Shown: positions 33,033 to 41,892 of the stretch, piece by piece
How the letters are laid out: each line of letters starts with the position of its first letter
Position numbering within the stretch: the stretch's first letter is position 1
NCBI RefSeq assembly: GCF_011927945.1
Contig: NZ_JAATJM010000002.1
Span: 248,001-312,000, forward strand
Length of the DNA stretch: 64,000 bases
Source of the DNA: Brevundimonas alba
GTDB lineage: Bacteria > Pseudomonadota > Alphaproteobacteria > Caulobacterales > Caulobacteraceae
Direction: 5' to 3'
Program-made: the position numbers and the translations under genes
The notes under the pieces: generated by a model
Database searches by the model: none
Told to the model about the DNA's origin: nothing
Seen by the model: the letters and a program-made list of their open reading frames with translations, nothing else

Positions 33033-33947
33033 CTACAGAGACGCCGGGGGCGGCAAGGTTCCCATGACCGCCACGACGCCGATCAGGGCGAGTCCCAGAC
33101 CCGTTTCGACCAACAGGCTGCGCCGGAGCGCGCTCATGGCGGCGACGGAGGGTTGGCCCGTCTCCAGCGCAGAGCCCAGTGTCGGCGTCAGCCGGAACCG
33201 GTTGCTCGCCGCCAGCGCAAGCATCAAACAGAAGAGGACGAGCTTGGCGACCAGAAGCTGGCCGTAGAGGTTGCCTGCGATCGACGCCACGCGCTCGGGA
33301 CCGATCAGGAACCAGCTGTTCACGAGACCGGTCAGCACCAGGAACAGGACCGCGAGCGTTCCAAGGCCGGCGAAGCCATGCAGGGCGCGATGGATTGCAA
33401 GGTCGTCCGGACCGGCTCGGCGCAGAAGCAGAGCCGTCAACGCCGCCAGGGCGCCCAGCCACAAGGCCGCTGCCACCGCGTGAATGATGTTGGTGACAAG
33501 ATGGATGGGCCCGCCAGGGCCCTCGGTGGCCGCGCCGTGACCCGTCCATGCGAAGCTGGCGGCCACGATCAGACCCAAGGCGGCCGTCACGCTCCAGAGC
33601 GCGCGACCGGGTTTCAGGGCGACCAAGGCGACAAGCCCAAGCAAGGCGGCGGCGGCCCGCACGACCATCGCCATGCCCAGGGCCGTGCCGGTGACCATGA
33701 AGGACAGGGACGCGGGTTTGACGGCTTCGCTCAGCGACCCCGCCATGACGGCCGTCTGGGCCACCAGGGCGGCGAGCGAGCCGAGCGCGACGATGATCGC
33801 GGCGAGGCGCAACGTCGGTCGCGACCATTCGAGGTTCGGCGCGTCGGCGGCCTTGAAGCTGTAGAGAAGGAACAGCGGCGCGCCGAGAAGGACGACGCCG
33901 CCGCCGTATTGAAGCCAACGAAGCGCGATGACCGCGACTTCCAGCAC
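33033..33947 (-). CDS. copD: CopD inner-membrane copper protein
   Basis: A 304-residue protein with about eight membrane helices, matching the PcoD/CopD family. It has the family pattern of His and Trp residues at helix ends (AWTGHGAATEG, HLVTNIIHAVAAALWLGAL). With CopC it is thought to move copper across the inner membrane. It starts four bases after the copC gene at 33952-34314, a usual copC-copD pair. Confidence 0.92.
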   Translation of the reverse strand: MLEVAVIALRWLQYGGGVVLLGAPLFLLYSFKAADAPNLEWSRPTLRLAAIIVALGSLAALVAQTAVMAGSLSEAVKPASLSFMVTGTALGMAMVVRAAAALLGLVALVALKPGRALWSVTAALGLIVAASFAWTGHGAATEGPGGPIHLVTNIIHAVAAALWLGALAALTALLLRRAGPDDLAIHRALHGFAGLGTLAVLFLVLTGLVNSWFLIGPERVASIAGNLYGQLLVAKLVLFCLMLALAASNRFRLTPTLGSALETGQPSVAAMSALRRSLLVETGLGLALIGVVAVMGTLPPPASL

Positions 33948-33951
33948 GGCG

Positions 33952-34314
33952 TCAGCGCACCGTGAAGGTGTAGGATCCCGTCATGCGGTGGCCGTCGCTC
34001 GACGCGATACGCCAGTCGACACGGTAGGCGCCGGCGGCCAGCGGGCGAGCCAGCGCGCCCGTGAGGGTCCTGCCGTCCTCGGCGACCGAGGTGCGGATCG
34101 CGATCTTCTCCCCCGCCGCATTGACGACGTCGAAGCCGGAAAAGGCGGGAACGCTGCGTTCGCTGAAGGTCAGGGTCAGCGTCCGGGTCGCGGCCACGGT
34201 GGAGTCGGGCGCCGGGGTGGCGCTGACCAGGCGAGCGTGGGCCGCCGCCGGTCCGGCGGCGAAGGCCACGACCGCCGCGACGGCGATGAAGGGCGCGGGG
34301 TTGAAGTAACGCAT
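33952..34314 (-). CDS. copC: CopC periplasmic copper-binding protein (second copy)
   Basis: A 120-residue exported protein with a signal to about residue 25 (AAGPAAA), then mature AHARLVSATPAPDS, the family N-terminus with the Cu(II)-binding His, and the C-terminal block DWRIASSDGHRMTGSYTFTV. ATG 34314 is chosen because it gives the signal peptide; the frame extends upstream without features. It delivers copper to CopD, the next gene. Confidence 0.92.
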   Translation of the reverse strand: MRYFNPAPFIAVAAVVAFAAGPAAAHARLVSATPAPDSTVAATRTLTLTFSERSVPAFSGFDVVNAAGEKIAIRTSVAEDGRTLTGALARPLAAGAYRVDWRIASSDGHRMTGSYTFTVR

Positions 34315-34430
34315 ACTCAGTCTCCAGACGTTTGGCCGGTCCCGGCCTTCTGCTTCTCTACGCGCCACACGACCGCGTCCCTCATGAAGAGGAAGCGGGC
34401 GGCGGCTGAGGCCTTCCCCGCACGCCGGGG

Positions 34431-34925
34431 TCAGCGGCGACGCTTCTCGAGGAGCGCCTGCATCTGGGCAATCTCCTCCTGTTGACCACGCACGATGCCG
34501 TCGCACAGGGCGATGATCTCCGGATCGGTCAGGGAGGCTTGCTCGCACATCAACACAGCCCCGGAGTGGTGCGGGATCATCGATCGCAGGAATTCGTCGT
34601 CGCCAACGAACGCCTGGGTGCGCATGCCGACGAAGCTGCCGGCGAAGATCACGACGGCGACCGCTCCAATGACCAGGTTCGTTTTGCGCGACGGATACAT
34701 GGACCGCATGAAGACGAGCATGAGGACCGCCATCGGCGCGACCATCATCAGGGTCATGTAGACGTTGTTCAGGTTGAGATAGAAGTGACCGAGCGTGGCG
34801 ATCATCGTGTACATGACCAGGTACATGATGACGAAGTCGAGCGCCAACTCCAAGTACAGGCTTCGGTAAGGGCCAAGTCCACGAGCGTTGCCTTGACCGC
34901 CGTGGTCCATCTGTTGATGAGACAT
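34431..34925 (-). CDS. DUF305 membrane protein
   Basis: A 164-residue protein starting MSHQQMDHGG. It has three or four membrane helices (LALDFVIMYLVMYTMIATLG, then MTLMMVAPMAVLMLVFM, then LVIGAVAVVIFAGSFVG) followed by a DUF305 core with FLRSMIPHHSGAVLMCEQAS. DUF305 is a ferritin-like four-helix domain often found beside copper and mercury genes. A small hairpin (CCCCG-CACGC-CGGGG, 34416-34430) lies directly after its stop. The function is not established. Confidence 0.82.
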   Translation of the reverse strand: MSHQQMDHGGQGNARGLGPYRSLYLELALDFVIMYLVMYTMIATLGHFYLNLNNVYMTLMMVAPMAVLMLVFMRSMYPSRKTNLVIGAVAVVIFAGSFVGMRTQAFVGDDEFLRSMIPHHSGAVLMCEQASLTDPEIIALCDGIVRGQQEEIAQMQALLEKRRR

Positions 34926-35072
34926 CGTACGTATCCTCTTCAGAAATCTTAGTTCGTCATCGCCTGCCGCTGCGAATGCCTGGAGACTGCGGTCACCGTC
35001 TGAATCAATCCAGCCCGTCACAGCCGGTTCCTCCCTTGGGTGGGTGGGCGGACTGTTGATTGGCTACCCTGG

Positions 35073-37427
35073 CTAAAGCTTCACCGCCCGCAGTCTCAGC
35101 GCATTGCCGATGACGCTGACCGAGGAGAGCGCCATTGCGAGCGCCGCAAGGGCAGGCGAGAGAAGCCAGCCGAAGACGGGATAAAGCAGGCCGGCCGCCA
35201 CGGGGATGCCAAGGGCGTTGTAGCCGAAGGCGAAAACGAGGTTCTGGCGGATGTTGCCCATCACCGCACGGGACAGATGCCGTGCGCGCACGATGCCTTG
35301 CAGATCACCGCCCAGCAGCGTGACGCCGGCGCTCTCGATGGCGACGTCCGAACCCGCCCCCATGGCGACGCCGACATCGGCGGCGGCGAGGGCAGGGGCA
35401 TCGTTGACGCCATCTCCCGCCATGGCGACGATCCGACCCTGCGAACGAAGCTGTTGAACCACAGACGCCTTGTCCTGCGGCAGAACCTCCGCCTGGACTT
35501 CGTCGATGCCGAGGCGACGCGCGACCGCTTCGGCCGTCGTCCGGTTGTCCCCGGTCATCATCACCAGCCGCAGACCGGCCGCTTTCAGCGCGAGGATCGC
35601 AGCCGGCGTGGTGGCCTTGATGGGATCGGCGATGCCGATGATCCCGGCCGCCTTTCCGTCGATAGCCACGAATATGGCGGTGGCGCCGTCGTGGCGAAGG
35701 GCCTCCGCCTTCGGCTCCAGCGCGGAGACGTCGATCGAAAGCTCGCCGAGAAAACGGGTGTTGCCCAGGGCGACTTGGCGGCCCTCAATCGTCCCGCGGA
35801 CGCCGCGACCGACCGGGCTGTCGAAGTCCACGGCCTCGCTAAGGGGGATGTCCCGATCCTTGGCTGCCCGGACAATCGCGTCGGCCAACGGATGTTCGCT
35901 GCCCCGCTCGAGGCTGGCCGAAAGACGCAGGATGTCGGCTTCGACGAAGCCCAGGGCGGGCAGGATCGCCGTTACCGACGGACGGCCCTCCGTCAGGGTG
36001 CCAGTCTTGTCCAGAACGAGGGTGTCGACCTTCTCGAAGCGTTCGAGCGCCTCGGCGTTCTTGATCAGGACGCCGGCGTGGGCGCCACGTCCCACCCCGA
36101 CCATGATCGAGATCGGCGTCGCCAGCCCCAACGCACAGGGACAGGCGATGATGAGCACCGAAACGGCGGCGACCAGGGCGTAGGACAAACGGGGCTCGGG
36201 ACCGACCAGGCCCCAGACGACGGCGGCGAGCAGGGCGATCGCGATCACCGTGGGAACGAACCATCCGGAGACCGTATCGGCCAGCCGCTGGATCGGGGCG
36301 CGACTGCGCTGGGCCTGGGCCACCATCTGGACGATCTGCGCCAGCAGGGTGTCGGCGCCTACCTTGTCGGCGCGCATGATGAAGGATCCGGTCTTGTTTA
36401 GCGCGCCGGCCACGACGCGGTCGCCGACGTCCTTGGTCACCGGCATGGACTCGCCGGTCACCATGGATTCATCGACAGCGACCCGACCCTCCAGGAGCTC
36501 GCCATCGACCGGGATCTTCTCTCCGGGCCGTACCCGCAGGCGGTCGCCGACGGTGATCTGGTCAAGCGAGACATCTTCATCGACGCCGTCCTCCCGGATT
36601 CGGCGCGCGGTCTTGGGCGTGAGGTCCAGCAGGGCGCGGATCGCGCCCGACGTCTGTTCGCGGGCGCGCAGTTCCAGAATCTGCCCGACGAGGACCAGCA
36701 CGGTGATGACCGCCGCCGCCTCGAAATACACCGGCGCGCTGCCGTCGGCCTTCAGGAAGGCGGGCGGGAACAGGGTTGGCGCGACGACGGCCACGACGCT
36801 GTAAAGCCATGCCACGCCGACCCCCATGGCGATCAGGGTGAACATATTCAGCCGACGGGTGCGCAGCGTTGTCCAGCCGCGCTCGAAGAAGGGCCAGCCG
36901 CACCAGAGAACCACGGGGGTGGCCAAAGCGAACTGGATCCAGTTCGACATCTGGCCCGGGATGAACATGTGGAGATTGGCCAGATGTCCGCCCATTTCCA
37001 GGGCGAAGACCGGCAGGGTCAGGACCAGACCGACCCAAAAGCGTCTGGTGAAGTCGATCAGCTCGTGGTTGGGCGGGGCTTCCGCCGTGACCGTCTCCGG
37101 CTCAAGCGCCATGCCGCAGATCGGGCAGGAGCCTGGGCCTTCCTGCCGGATCTCGGGGTGCATCGGGCAGGTGTAGATGGCGCCGGGAACGGCCGGCTCG
37201 GCCTCCACGCGAGGGTTCAGGTAACGCATCGGATCGCCGATGAATTTGGTCCGGCACCCCGCCGAGCAGAAGAAATAGTCCTGACCGTCATGACTGGCTC
37301 GGTGAGCGGTGGCCGTCGGATCGACCGACATGCCGCAGACGGGATCCTTGACCGTAGCCGCGCCGTCCGAGGCCTTCGCCGCGCAGCAGGCGTGACCCGA
37401 GGCATGATTATGAGGATGCGTGGCCAT
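35073..37427 (-). CDS. copA: Cu+-exporting P1B-type ATPase
   Basis: A 784-residue copper pump. The N-terminus carries a YHS domain ([32 protein letters not shown]) and a heavy-metal-binding segment ([20 protein letters not shown]) instead of the usual GMTCxxC domains. Eight membrane helices follow, with the transport motif [11 protein letters not shown], the phosphorylation site DKTGTLTEG and the hinge [10 protein letters not shown]. It is divergent from a CsoR-type gene with two operators between them. The symbol copA is also used for the unrelated oxidase at 28382. Confidence 0.95.
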   Translation of the reverse strand: MATHPHNHASGHACCAAKASDGAATVKDPVCGMSVDPTATAHRASHDGQDYFFCSAGCRTKFIGDPMRYLNPRVEAEPAVPGAIYTCPMHPEIRQEGPGSCPICGMALEPETVTAEAPPNHELIDFTRRFWVGLVLTLPVFALEMGGHLANLHMFIPGQMSNWIQFALATPVVLWCGWPFFERGWTTLRTRRLNMFTLIAMGVGVAWLYSVVAVVAPTLFPPAFLKADGSAPVYFEAAAVITVLVLVGQILELRAREQTSGAIRALLDLTPKTARRIREDGVDEDVSLDQITVGDRLRVRPGEKIPVDGELLEGRVAVDESMVTGESMPVTKDVGDRVVAGALNKTGSFIMRADKVGADTLLAQIVQMVAQAQRSRAPIQRLADTVSGWFVPTVIAIALLAAVVWGLVGPEPRLSYALVAAVSVLIIACPCALGLATPISIMVGVGRGAHAGVLIKNAEALERFEKVDTLVLDKTGTLTEGRPSVTAILPALGFVEADILRLSASLERGSEHPLADAIVRAAKDRDIPLSEAVDFDSPVGRGVRGTIEGRQVALGNTRFLGELSIDVSALEPKAEALRHDGATAIFVAIDGKAAGIIGIADPIKATTPAAILALKAAGLRLVMMTGDNRTTAEAVARRLGIDEVQAEVLPQDKASVVQQLRSQGRIVAMAGDGVNDAPALAAADVGVAMGAGSDVAIESAGVTLLGGDLQGIVRARHLSRAVMGNIRQNLVFAFGYNALGIPVAAGLLYPVFGWLLSPALAALAMALSSVSVIGNALRLRAVKL

Positions 37428-37458
37428 GTCGCTCTCTCCGGCTGACCGAGGGGCTCAC

Positions 37459-37502
37459 ATATACCCATGGGGGGTATATCGCAAGATACCCGTCTGGGGT
37501 AT
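37459..37502. promoter_or_regulatory. Two CsoR-type operator palindromes in divergent promoter
   Basis: ATATACCC-ATGGG-GGGTATAT-like site at 37459-37479 and ATACCCGTCTGGGGTAT at 37486-37502. Both have the A/T-TACCC...GGGTA shape of CsoR/RcnR-family operators and lie between the divergent ATPase and csoR-like starts, 27 bases apart centre to centre. The repressor would therefore block both genes until copper binds. Confidence 0.82.
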
Positions 37503-37529
37503 AAGCGGGTTCTCAGGAGGACAGGCCGC

Positions 37530-37805
37530 ATGCAAACCGACACGAAACCCAAAGTCCTCAACAGGCTCAGCCGGATCGAAGGTCAGGTGCGGGGCATCTC
37601 TCGCATGGTTGAAGATGACCGGTATTGCGTCGACTTGCTGACCCAACTTCAGGCCGTTCGAGCCGCGCTCCATCGCGTGGAGACCGAAGTGCTACGGGAT
37701 CACCTCGACCACTGCGTCATGGGCGCCATGACCGGCGACGATCCCGAGGATCGCAAGGCCAAGGCCGGCGAGCTGATTGAGCTCTTGGCGCGGGCCGGAC
37801 GGTAG
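37530..37805 (+). CDS. csoR: CsoR-family copper-sensing repressor
   Basis: A 91-residue all-helical regulator. Cys33, His58 and Cys62 have the C-x24-H-x3-C spacing of the Cu(I) site in CsoR. RLSRIEGQVRGISRMVEDD is the conserved family start. ATG 37530 follows AGGAGG at 37515-37520 with 9 bases between; a frame extending to 37467 would cross the operators. It presumably represses itself and the divergent copper ATPase. Confidence 0.92.
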   Translation: MQTDTKPKVLNRLSRIEGQVRGISRMVEDDRYCVDLLTQLQAVRAALHRVETEVLRDHLDHCVMGAMTGDDPEDRKAKAGELIELLARAGR

Positions 37806-37863
37806 AGTTGGCGGAACGAATGGGCCCTCCTGGTCGCTAACGTCGGGATCCCAAGGAGCCGTC

Positions 37864-38289
37864 ATGAAACGCATCAGCCTCGTCCTTGCCGCCTGCGCCT
37901 TGGCTACGGCCTGTTCCCCGCAAGCCGAAGAGCCCGCCGTAGCCGCGCCTGAGGCCGCCGCAGCGGCGGACGCCCATGGCGGAATGGAGGGCGGCATGGC
38001 TGCGCCTGCGCCCGGCGACTCCGTCGCCACCCAAGGCTACAAGGCCTCGATGAACACGATGATGGAGGCGATGCCCGCCTTCACCGGGGACGCGGACATC
38101 GACTTCATGAAGCAGATGCGAGGTCACCACGTCGCAGCCGTCTCGATGGCCCGTGTGGAGCTCGCGCAAGGCAAGGACGCCCAAGCGCGGAACCTGGCCC
38201 AGGAGGTGATCACGGCGCAGGAGCGCGAAATCACCCTGATTGACGCCTGGCTCGCCCAAAAGGGAGCGTCGGCGGCTCCCGCCGCCTGA
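37864..38289 (+). CDS. DUF305 lipoprotein
   Basis: A 141-residue lipoprotein with lipobox LATAC (Cys17). An Ala/Gly/Met-rich linker (HGGMEGGMAAP) leads to a DUF305 domain with FMKQMRGHHVAAVSMARVEL. It lacks the membrane helices of the DUF305 protein at 34431-34925. It lies 58 bases after csoR in the same direction and may be copper-controlled. Its role, perhaps periplasmic copper binding, is inferred from the block. Confidence 0.85.
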   Translation: MKRISLVLAACALATACSPQAEEPAVAAPEAAAAADAHGGMEGGMAAPAPGDSVATQGYKASMNTMMEAMPAFTGDADIDFMKQMRGHHVAAVSMARVELAQGKDAQARNLAQEVITAQEREITLIDAWLAQKGASAAPAA

Positions 38290-38297
38290 TCGCGAGA

Positions 38298-38491
38298 TCA
38301 GCGCACCGCGTCCGAGGAGCGATGGATTCGCGTAATCCGCCATCTGTCGTCCTCGTGGCGAAAGACCGATCGGCCAGTCCCGCCGTCGTCGAAAATCAGG
38401 ACGCCGTCGGCCGCAAAGCCAGTGCGGCGTTTGCATTCCGGTCGTCGAGCGCGGCATGACAGGCATCGACGACGCTTGTCGCTATCGCCAT
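38298..38491 (-). pseudogene. Decayed NTF2/SnoaL-like gene: frameshift plus internal deletion
   Basis: From ATG 38491 the frame reads MAIATSVVDACHAALDDRNA and then ALAL before stopping near 38396. A second frame, entered near 38400-38425, continues as ADGVLIFDDGGTGRSVFRHE and ends DDRWRITRIHRS. Joined, these match the start (VDAFHVALKAGD...LAL), middle (DVMIFEEGG) and end (KRHADGWRIHHIHWSS) of the intact protein at 31898-32389, with about 60 residues missing between the GG and the final block. This is a one-frame shift and an internal deletion in a related gene. It faces the DUF305 lipoprotein gene at 8 bases. Confidence 0.7.
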
Positions 38492-38811
38492 ACGATCGAG
38501 CCGGTATGCTCGACGACGAACGTGCGCATGAGATACAGTGTACGTCCAAGTGATGGTGCAAGGTGGCAAGGCGAATCGAACTCGTTGCATTGCATCTCAG
38601 TGCTCAAAAAGCCCGATAGACCGCAAAAGATGACGAATTCACGCAAATGTTATTGCTTAGAATTTTCTGAATGTTTTCAGAATACTTCCCGTCTGTCGGT
38701 TGTTCAATCGGTCCGGCGGCCGATAAGCGAGAAAAAACCCCAAGCCGATCAGCGGCTTGGGGTAATTTGTGTAATCGAGTGGGAGTAGGAGGCAGGCCCT
38801 CCAGTCCCTGA
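38492..38811. other. AT-richer gap at the probable right margin of the island
   Basis: About 320 bases without a supported gene. The stretch around 38580-38710 is clearly richer in A and T than the rest of the window. It ends in the terminator of the SRAP gene at 38731-38762. It separates the copper block from ordinary chromosomal genes. I could not identify an attachment site because the other end of the element is not in the window. Confidence 0.5.
38731..38762 (-). terminator. Intrinsic terminator of the SRAP gene
   Basis: CCCCAAGCCG-ATCAG-CGGCTTGGGG forms a perfect 10-bp stem (38738-38762). On the minus strand it is followed by TTTTTTCTC, a proper U-tract, so it ends transcription of the gene at 38812-39411, 49 bases beyond its stop. 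On the plus strand only TAATTTG follows. Confidence 0.9.
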
Positions 38812-39411
38812 TCAGCCGAACAGGTTTGGCGCGTCGTCCGCAGGCGGAAAGACCCGCTCGACCGACAGGCTTCCGGCTGGGAGGGCCGTCAGAATTTCCG
38901 ACTCCGGTCGGGTCAGGTCCAGCCACTCCAGCGCGCGGCCCTGTTCCAGCAGCACGATTTGCCGGTCGTGGTAGGGCGCAATGTCGGGCCCGGGCTCGGT
39001 CGTCAGCATGGCGAAGGCACCGTCCTTGATGAGGCCGGCGATCCAGAACGACGGCCTCGGAGGCATCGTGAACAGCCATTTCGTCTTGCGCTTCTGGCCG
39101 GGCAGGGCGTCGGTGAACTCGTAGAAACCGTCAGCCGGGATCACGCAGCGCAGGCTGTTCGCGAAGGACCGTCCGTCGGATCGGAAGTTGAACACCGGCC
39201 GACCCTGCGGCGAACTCCACGCCCATTTCGTCATGGTCAGGGCCACATCGCCTCCCGCTCGGGTGATCACCGGCGCGCTGTCTCCGATGCGGATGTCGTC
39301 GCGTGGCTCGATGTTTGGCTTGCCCGCCGGAAACACCAGTTCGATCCCGACGTGCCGGAATTCCTCGAACGGCTGCTCGCTCAGAGGCCGGAAGCGGAAG
39401 TCGTTGCACAT
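38812..39411 (-). CDS. SRAP/HMCES-family protein (YedK-like)
   Basis: A 199-residue protein. The mature N-terminus is Cys2 (MCNDFRF), which in this family forms a thiazolidine crosslink with abasic sites in single-stranded DNA. Glu in GFYEF and His in PYHDRQIVLL fit the other conserved positions. It protects DNA at replication forks. It has its own intrinsic terminator and stands alone. Confidence 0.9.
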   Translation of the reverse strand: MCNDFRFRPLSEQPFEEFRHVGIELVFPAGKPNIEPRDDIRIGDSAPVITRAGGDVALTMTKWAWSSPQGRPVFNFRSDGRSFANSLRCVIPADGFYEFTDALPGQKRKTKWLFTMPPRPSFWIAGLIKDGAFAMLTTEPGPDIAPYHDRQIVLLEQGRALEWLDLTRPESEILTALPAGSLSVERVFPPADDAPNLFG

Positions 39412-39543
39412 GGGACGCTCGGGGCTGCGGTCTAGCCGTTCTAGCCGCGCCCGGTCCTCAGCGGAAAGCGCCTCTGTAATTGCCGCTGCAATATTCTAGG
39501 TTCAGGGGAATCGCGCCTGCCCGCGCGACGAGGGGATGACACC

Positions 39544-40944
39544 ATGGCCCGCAAGCCCACCGCTCCGGCGACCACGCCGCGCACCCGCGCCCCGCGCACG
39601 GTCAAGGCCGCGCCCGGCGTCGCGGTTGAGGCGGCCGCCGCCGTGCCGGCAAGGAAGCCGTTCTGGACCCACCTTTATTTTCAGGTGCTGCTGGCCATCG
39701 CCCTCGGCGCCCTAATCGGCCACTTCTGGCCCGCATTCGGCGAGAGCCTGAAGCCGCTCGGCGACGCATTCATCCGGCTGGTGAAGATGATCATCGCTCC
39801 GGTGATCTTCCTGACCGTGGCGACCGGCATCGCCCACCTGCGGGACCTCGGCCGCCTCGGCAAGGTGGTCGGCAAAGCGTTCGCCTATTTCCTGACCTTC
39901 TCGACCCTGGCCCTGATCATCGGCCTGATCGTCGCTAATGTCGTGCGGCCCGGCGCCGGCATGAATGTCGACCCGGCCACCCTCGATCCCGCGGCTGTCG
40001 GCCAATACGTCCAGAAGGCGCACGAGACGGACATCGTCGCCTTCCTGATGAACATCATCCCGGAGACCGTCGTCGGCGCCTTCGTGGGCGGCGAGATCCT
40101 GCAGGTGCTGTTCTTCGCCATCCTGTTCGGCATCTCTCTGGCCATCATCGGGGATCGCGCCCAGCCTGTCATGACTGTGCTGGAGAGCGTCTCGGAGGCC
40201 TTCTTCAAACTGGTCGCCATCCTGATGAAGGCCGCCCCCATCGGAGCGTTCGGCGCCTTCGCCTTCACCATCGGTCGCTACGGCATAGACTCGGTCATCA
40301 ATCTCGCGGCCCTTGTGGCGACCTTCTACCTGACCTCCGCCCTGTTCGTGGTCGTGGTGCTGGGCCTCGTCGCCCGGGCCAACGGCTTCTCGATCTTCAA
40401 GCTAATCCGCTATCTGAAGGAGGAGCTGCTGCTGGTCCTCGGCACCTCCTCCTCCGAGGCGGCCCTGCCCAGCCTGATCGAGAAGATGGGCCGCGCCGGC
40501 TGCGACAAGTCCGTGGTCGGCCTGGTCGTGCCCACCGGCTATTCGTTCAACCTCGACGGCACCAACATCTACATGACGCTGGCGGCGCTGTTCATCGCCC
40601 AGGCCTGCGGCGTCGACCTGAGCATCGGCCAGCAGCTTCTGCTGCTCGCCGTCGCCATGCTGAGCTCAAAGGGGGCAGCGGGCGTGACTGGCGCCGGCTT
40701 CATCACCTTGGCGGCGACGCTGGCGGTGGTGCCGTCCGTGCCCGTCGCCGGCATGGCCCTGATCCTCGGCGTCGACCGGTTCATGAGCGAGTGCCGGGCC
40801 TTGACCAACTTCATCGGCAACGCCGTCGCCACCATCGTCGTGGCGCGCTGGGAGAAGGGGCTGGACCGCGAGGCTCTGGACCGGGCGCTCTCGGGAACGA
40901 CCGGCCCGGTGACGGTCGGCGCGGTCCAGTCAGACGACGACTAG
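39544..40944 (+). CDS. dctA: C4-dicarboxylate:cation symporter DctA
   Basis: A 466-residue membrane transporter of the DAACS family for succinate, fumarate and malate. Key blocks are [17 protein letters not shown] (the Ser-rich hairpin), [20 protein letters not shown] and [20 protein letters not shown]. An N-terminal extension of about 35 residues rich in Thr, Pro, Ala and Arg precedes the first helix and is longer than usual. It lies 132 bases after the divergent SRAP gene. Confidence 0.95.
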   Translation: MARKPTAPATTPRTRAPRTVKAAPGVAVEAAAAVPARKPFWTHLYFQVLLAIALGALIGHFWPAFGESLKPLGDAFIRLVKMIIAPVIFLTVATGIAHLRDLGRLGKVVGKAFAYFLTFSTLALIIGLIVANVVRPGAGMNVDPATLDPAAVGQYVQKAHETDIVAFLMNIIPETVVGAFVGGEILQVLFFAILFGISLAIIGDRAQPVMTVLESVSEAFFKLVAILMKAAPIGAFGAFAFTIGRYGIDSVINLAALVATFYLTSALFVVVVLGLVARANGFSIFKLIRYLKEELLLVLGTSSSEAALPSLIEKMGRAGCDKSVVGLVVPTGYSFNLDGTNIYMTLAALFIAQACGVDLSIGQQLLLLAVAMLSSKGAAGVTGAGFITLAATLAVVPSVPVAGMALILGVDRFMSECRALTNFIGNAVATIVVARWEKGLDREALDRALSGTTGPVTVGAVQSDDD

Positions 40945-40950
40945 CCCAGA

Positions 40951-41442
40951 TTAGCCCCGAGCAGCGCGCTCCAGCTCGGCAACGTTCAGCCGCTTCATCT
41001 CCATCATGGCGCCGAACACCCGCTTGCGGACGCCCTCGTCGGGATCCGACAGCAGGCGGTTCATCGCATAGGGCACGATCTGCCACGACAAGCCGTAGCG
41101 GTCCTTGACCCAGCCGCATTGCTCGGCCTCCGGCACGGCCGACAGGGCGTCGCTCAACCGGTCCACCTCGGCCTGATCCTCGCAGTCGACCTGCAGCGAG
41201 ATCGCCTCGTTGAAGGTGAAGTGGGGGCCGCCGTTCAGGGCGGAATACCGGCTGCCGGCGAGGGTGAACTCGACCAGCAGGACGTCGCCCTGCTTGCCCG
41301 AGGGATAGTCGCCGGGCGAGCGGATCACCGCGTCGACGCGCGAGTCCGGCAGCAGCGAGACATAGAAGTTCACGGCCTCTTCGGCCTGTTTGTCGAACCA
41401 CAGGCAGGGAATGACCTTCTGACGCGGTGGCAGGGCGGACAT
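40951..41442 (-). CDS. PhnB-like VOC-family protein
   Basis: A 163-residue protein of the 3-demethylubiquinone-9 3-methyltransferase-like/PhnB group: IPCLWFDKQAEEAVNFYVSL at the start, GPHFTFNEAISLQVDCEDQA midway and QCGWVKDRYGLSWQIVPYAM near the end. These are small dimeric glyoxalase-fold proteins whose substrates are mostly unknown. It converges with dctA, with only six bases between stops. Confidence 0.88.
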   Translation of the reverse strand: MSALPPRQKVIPCLWFDKQAEEAVNFYVSLLPDSRVDAVIRSPGDYPSGKQGDVLLVEFTLAGSRYSALNGGPHFTFNEAISLQVDCEDQAEVDRLSDALSAVPEAEQCGWVKDRYGLSWQIVPYAMNRLLSDPDEGVRKRVFGAMMEMKRLNVAELERAARG

Positions 41443-41544
41443 GGGCGTTCTCCTTCGTTGATGGAACGACCATATTAAACCGAGCGGTTAAATGCAAGGG
41501 TGCACGGATTTGCGAATCCGTCCCGAGCGCGGCAGAGAGCGCCG

Positions 41545-41892
41545 ATGACCCTGATCCTCTACGGCATTCCCAACTGCGACACGGTCAAGAAGGCCCGCGT
41601 CTGGCTCAGCGAGCACGGCGTCGCCTTCGACTTCCACGACTACAAGAAGTCCGGCATCGACCGGGCGCGGCTCGAGCAGTGGGTGGCGGAGCACGGCTGG
41701 GAGACGGTGCTGAACCGCGCCGGCACGACCTTCCGCGGCCTGCCGGACGCCGACAAGGCGGACCTGAACGCAGCGAAGGCCATCGGGCTGATGCTGGCCC
41801 AGCCGTCGATCATCAAGCGGCCGGTGCTCGACCTCGGTGATCGGACGCTGGTTGGCTTCAAGCCGGACCTCTACGCCGCCGCCTTCGCCTGA
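41545..41892 (+). CDS. ArsC/Spx-family reductase-like protein (YffB type)
   Basis: A 115-residue thioredoxin-fold protein. LYGIPNCDTVKKARVWLSEH has the single N-terminal Cys typical of YffB/Spx relatives, followed by VAFDFHDYKKSGID and KRPVLDLGDRTLVGFKP. ATG 41545 gives the family start; a frame back to 41500 adds residues without similarity. It is more likely a glutathione-dependent thiol reductase than an arsenate reductase. Its stop abuts that of the convergent beta-glucosidase gene. Confidence 0.85.
   Translation: MTLILYGIPNCDTVKKARVWLSEHGVAFDFHDYKKSGIDRARLEQWVAEHGWETVLNRAGTTFRGLPDADKADLNAAKAIGLMLAQPSIIKRPVLDLGDRTLVGFKPDLYAAAFA

Noticed and set aside
38558..38592. tRNA-like 3' end on the minus strand (GAGTTCGATTC resembles a T-loop)
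   Set aside because: The flanking bases do not form a proper T-stem or acceptor stem and no anticodon arm could be drawn, so it is not called as a tRNA or attachment site.
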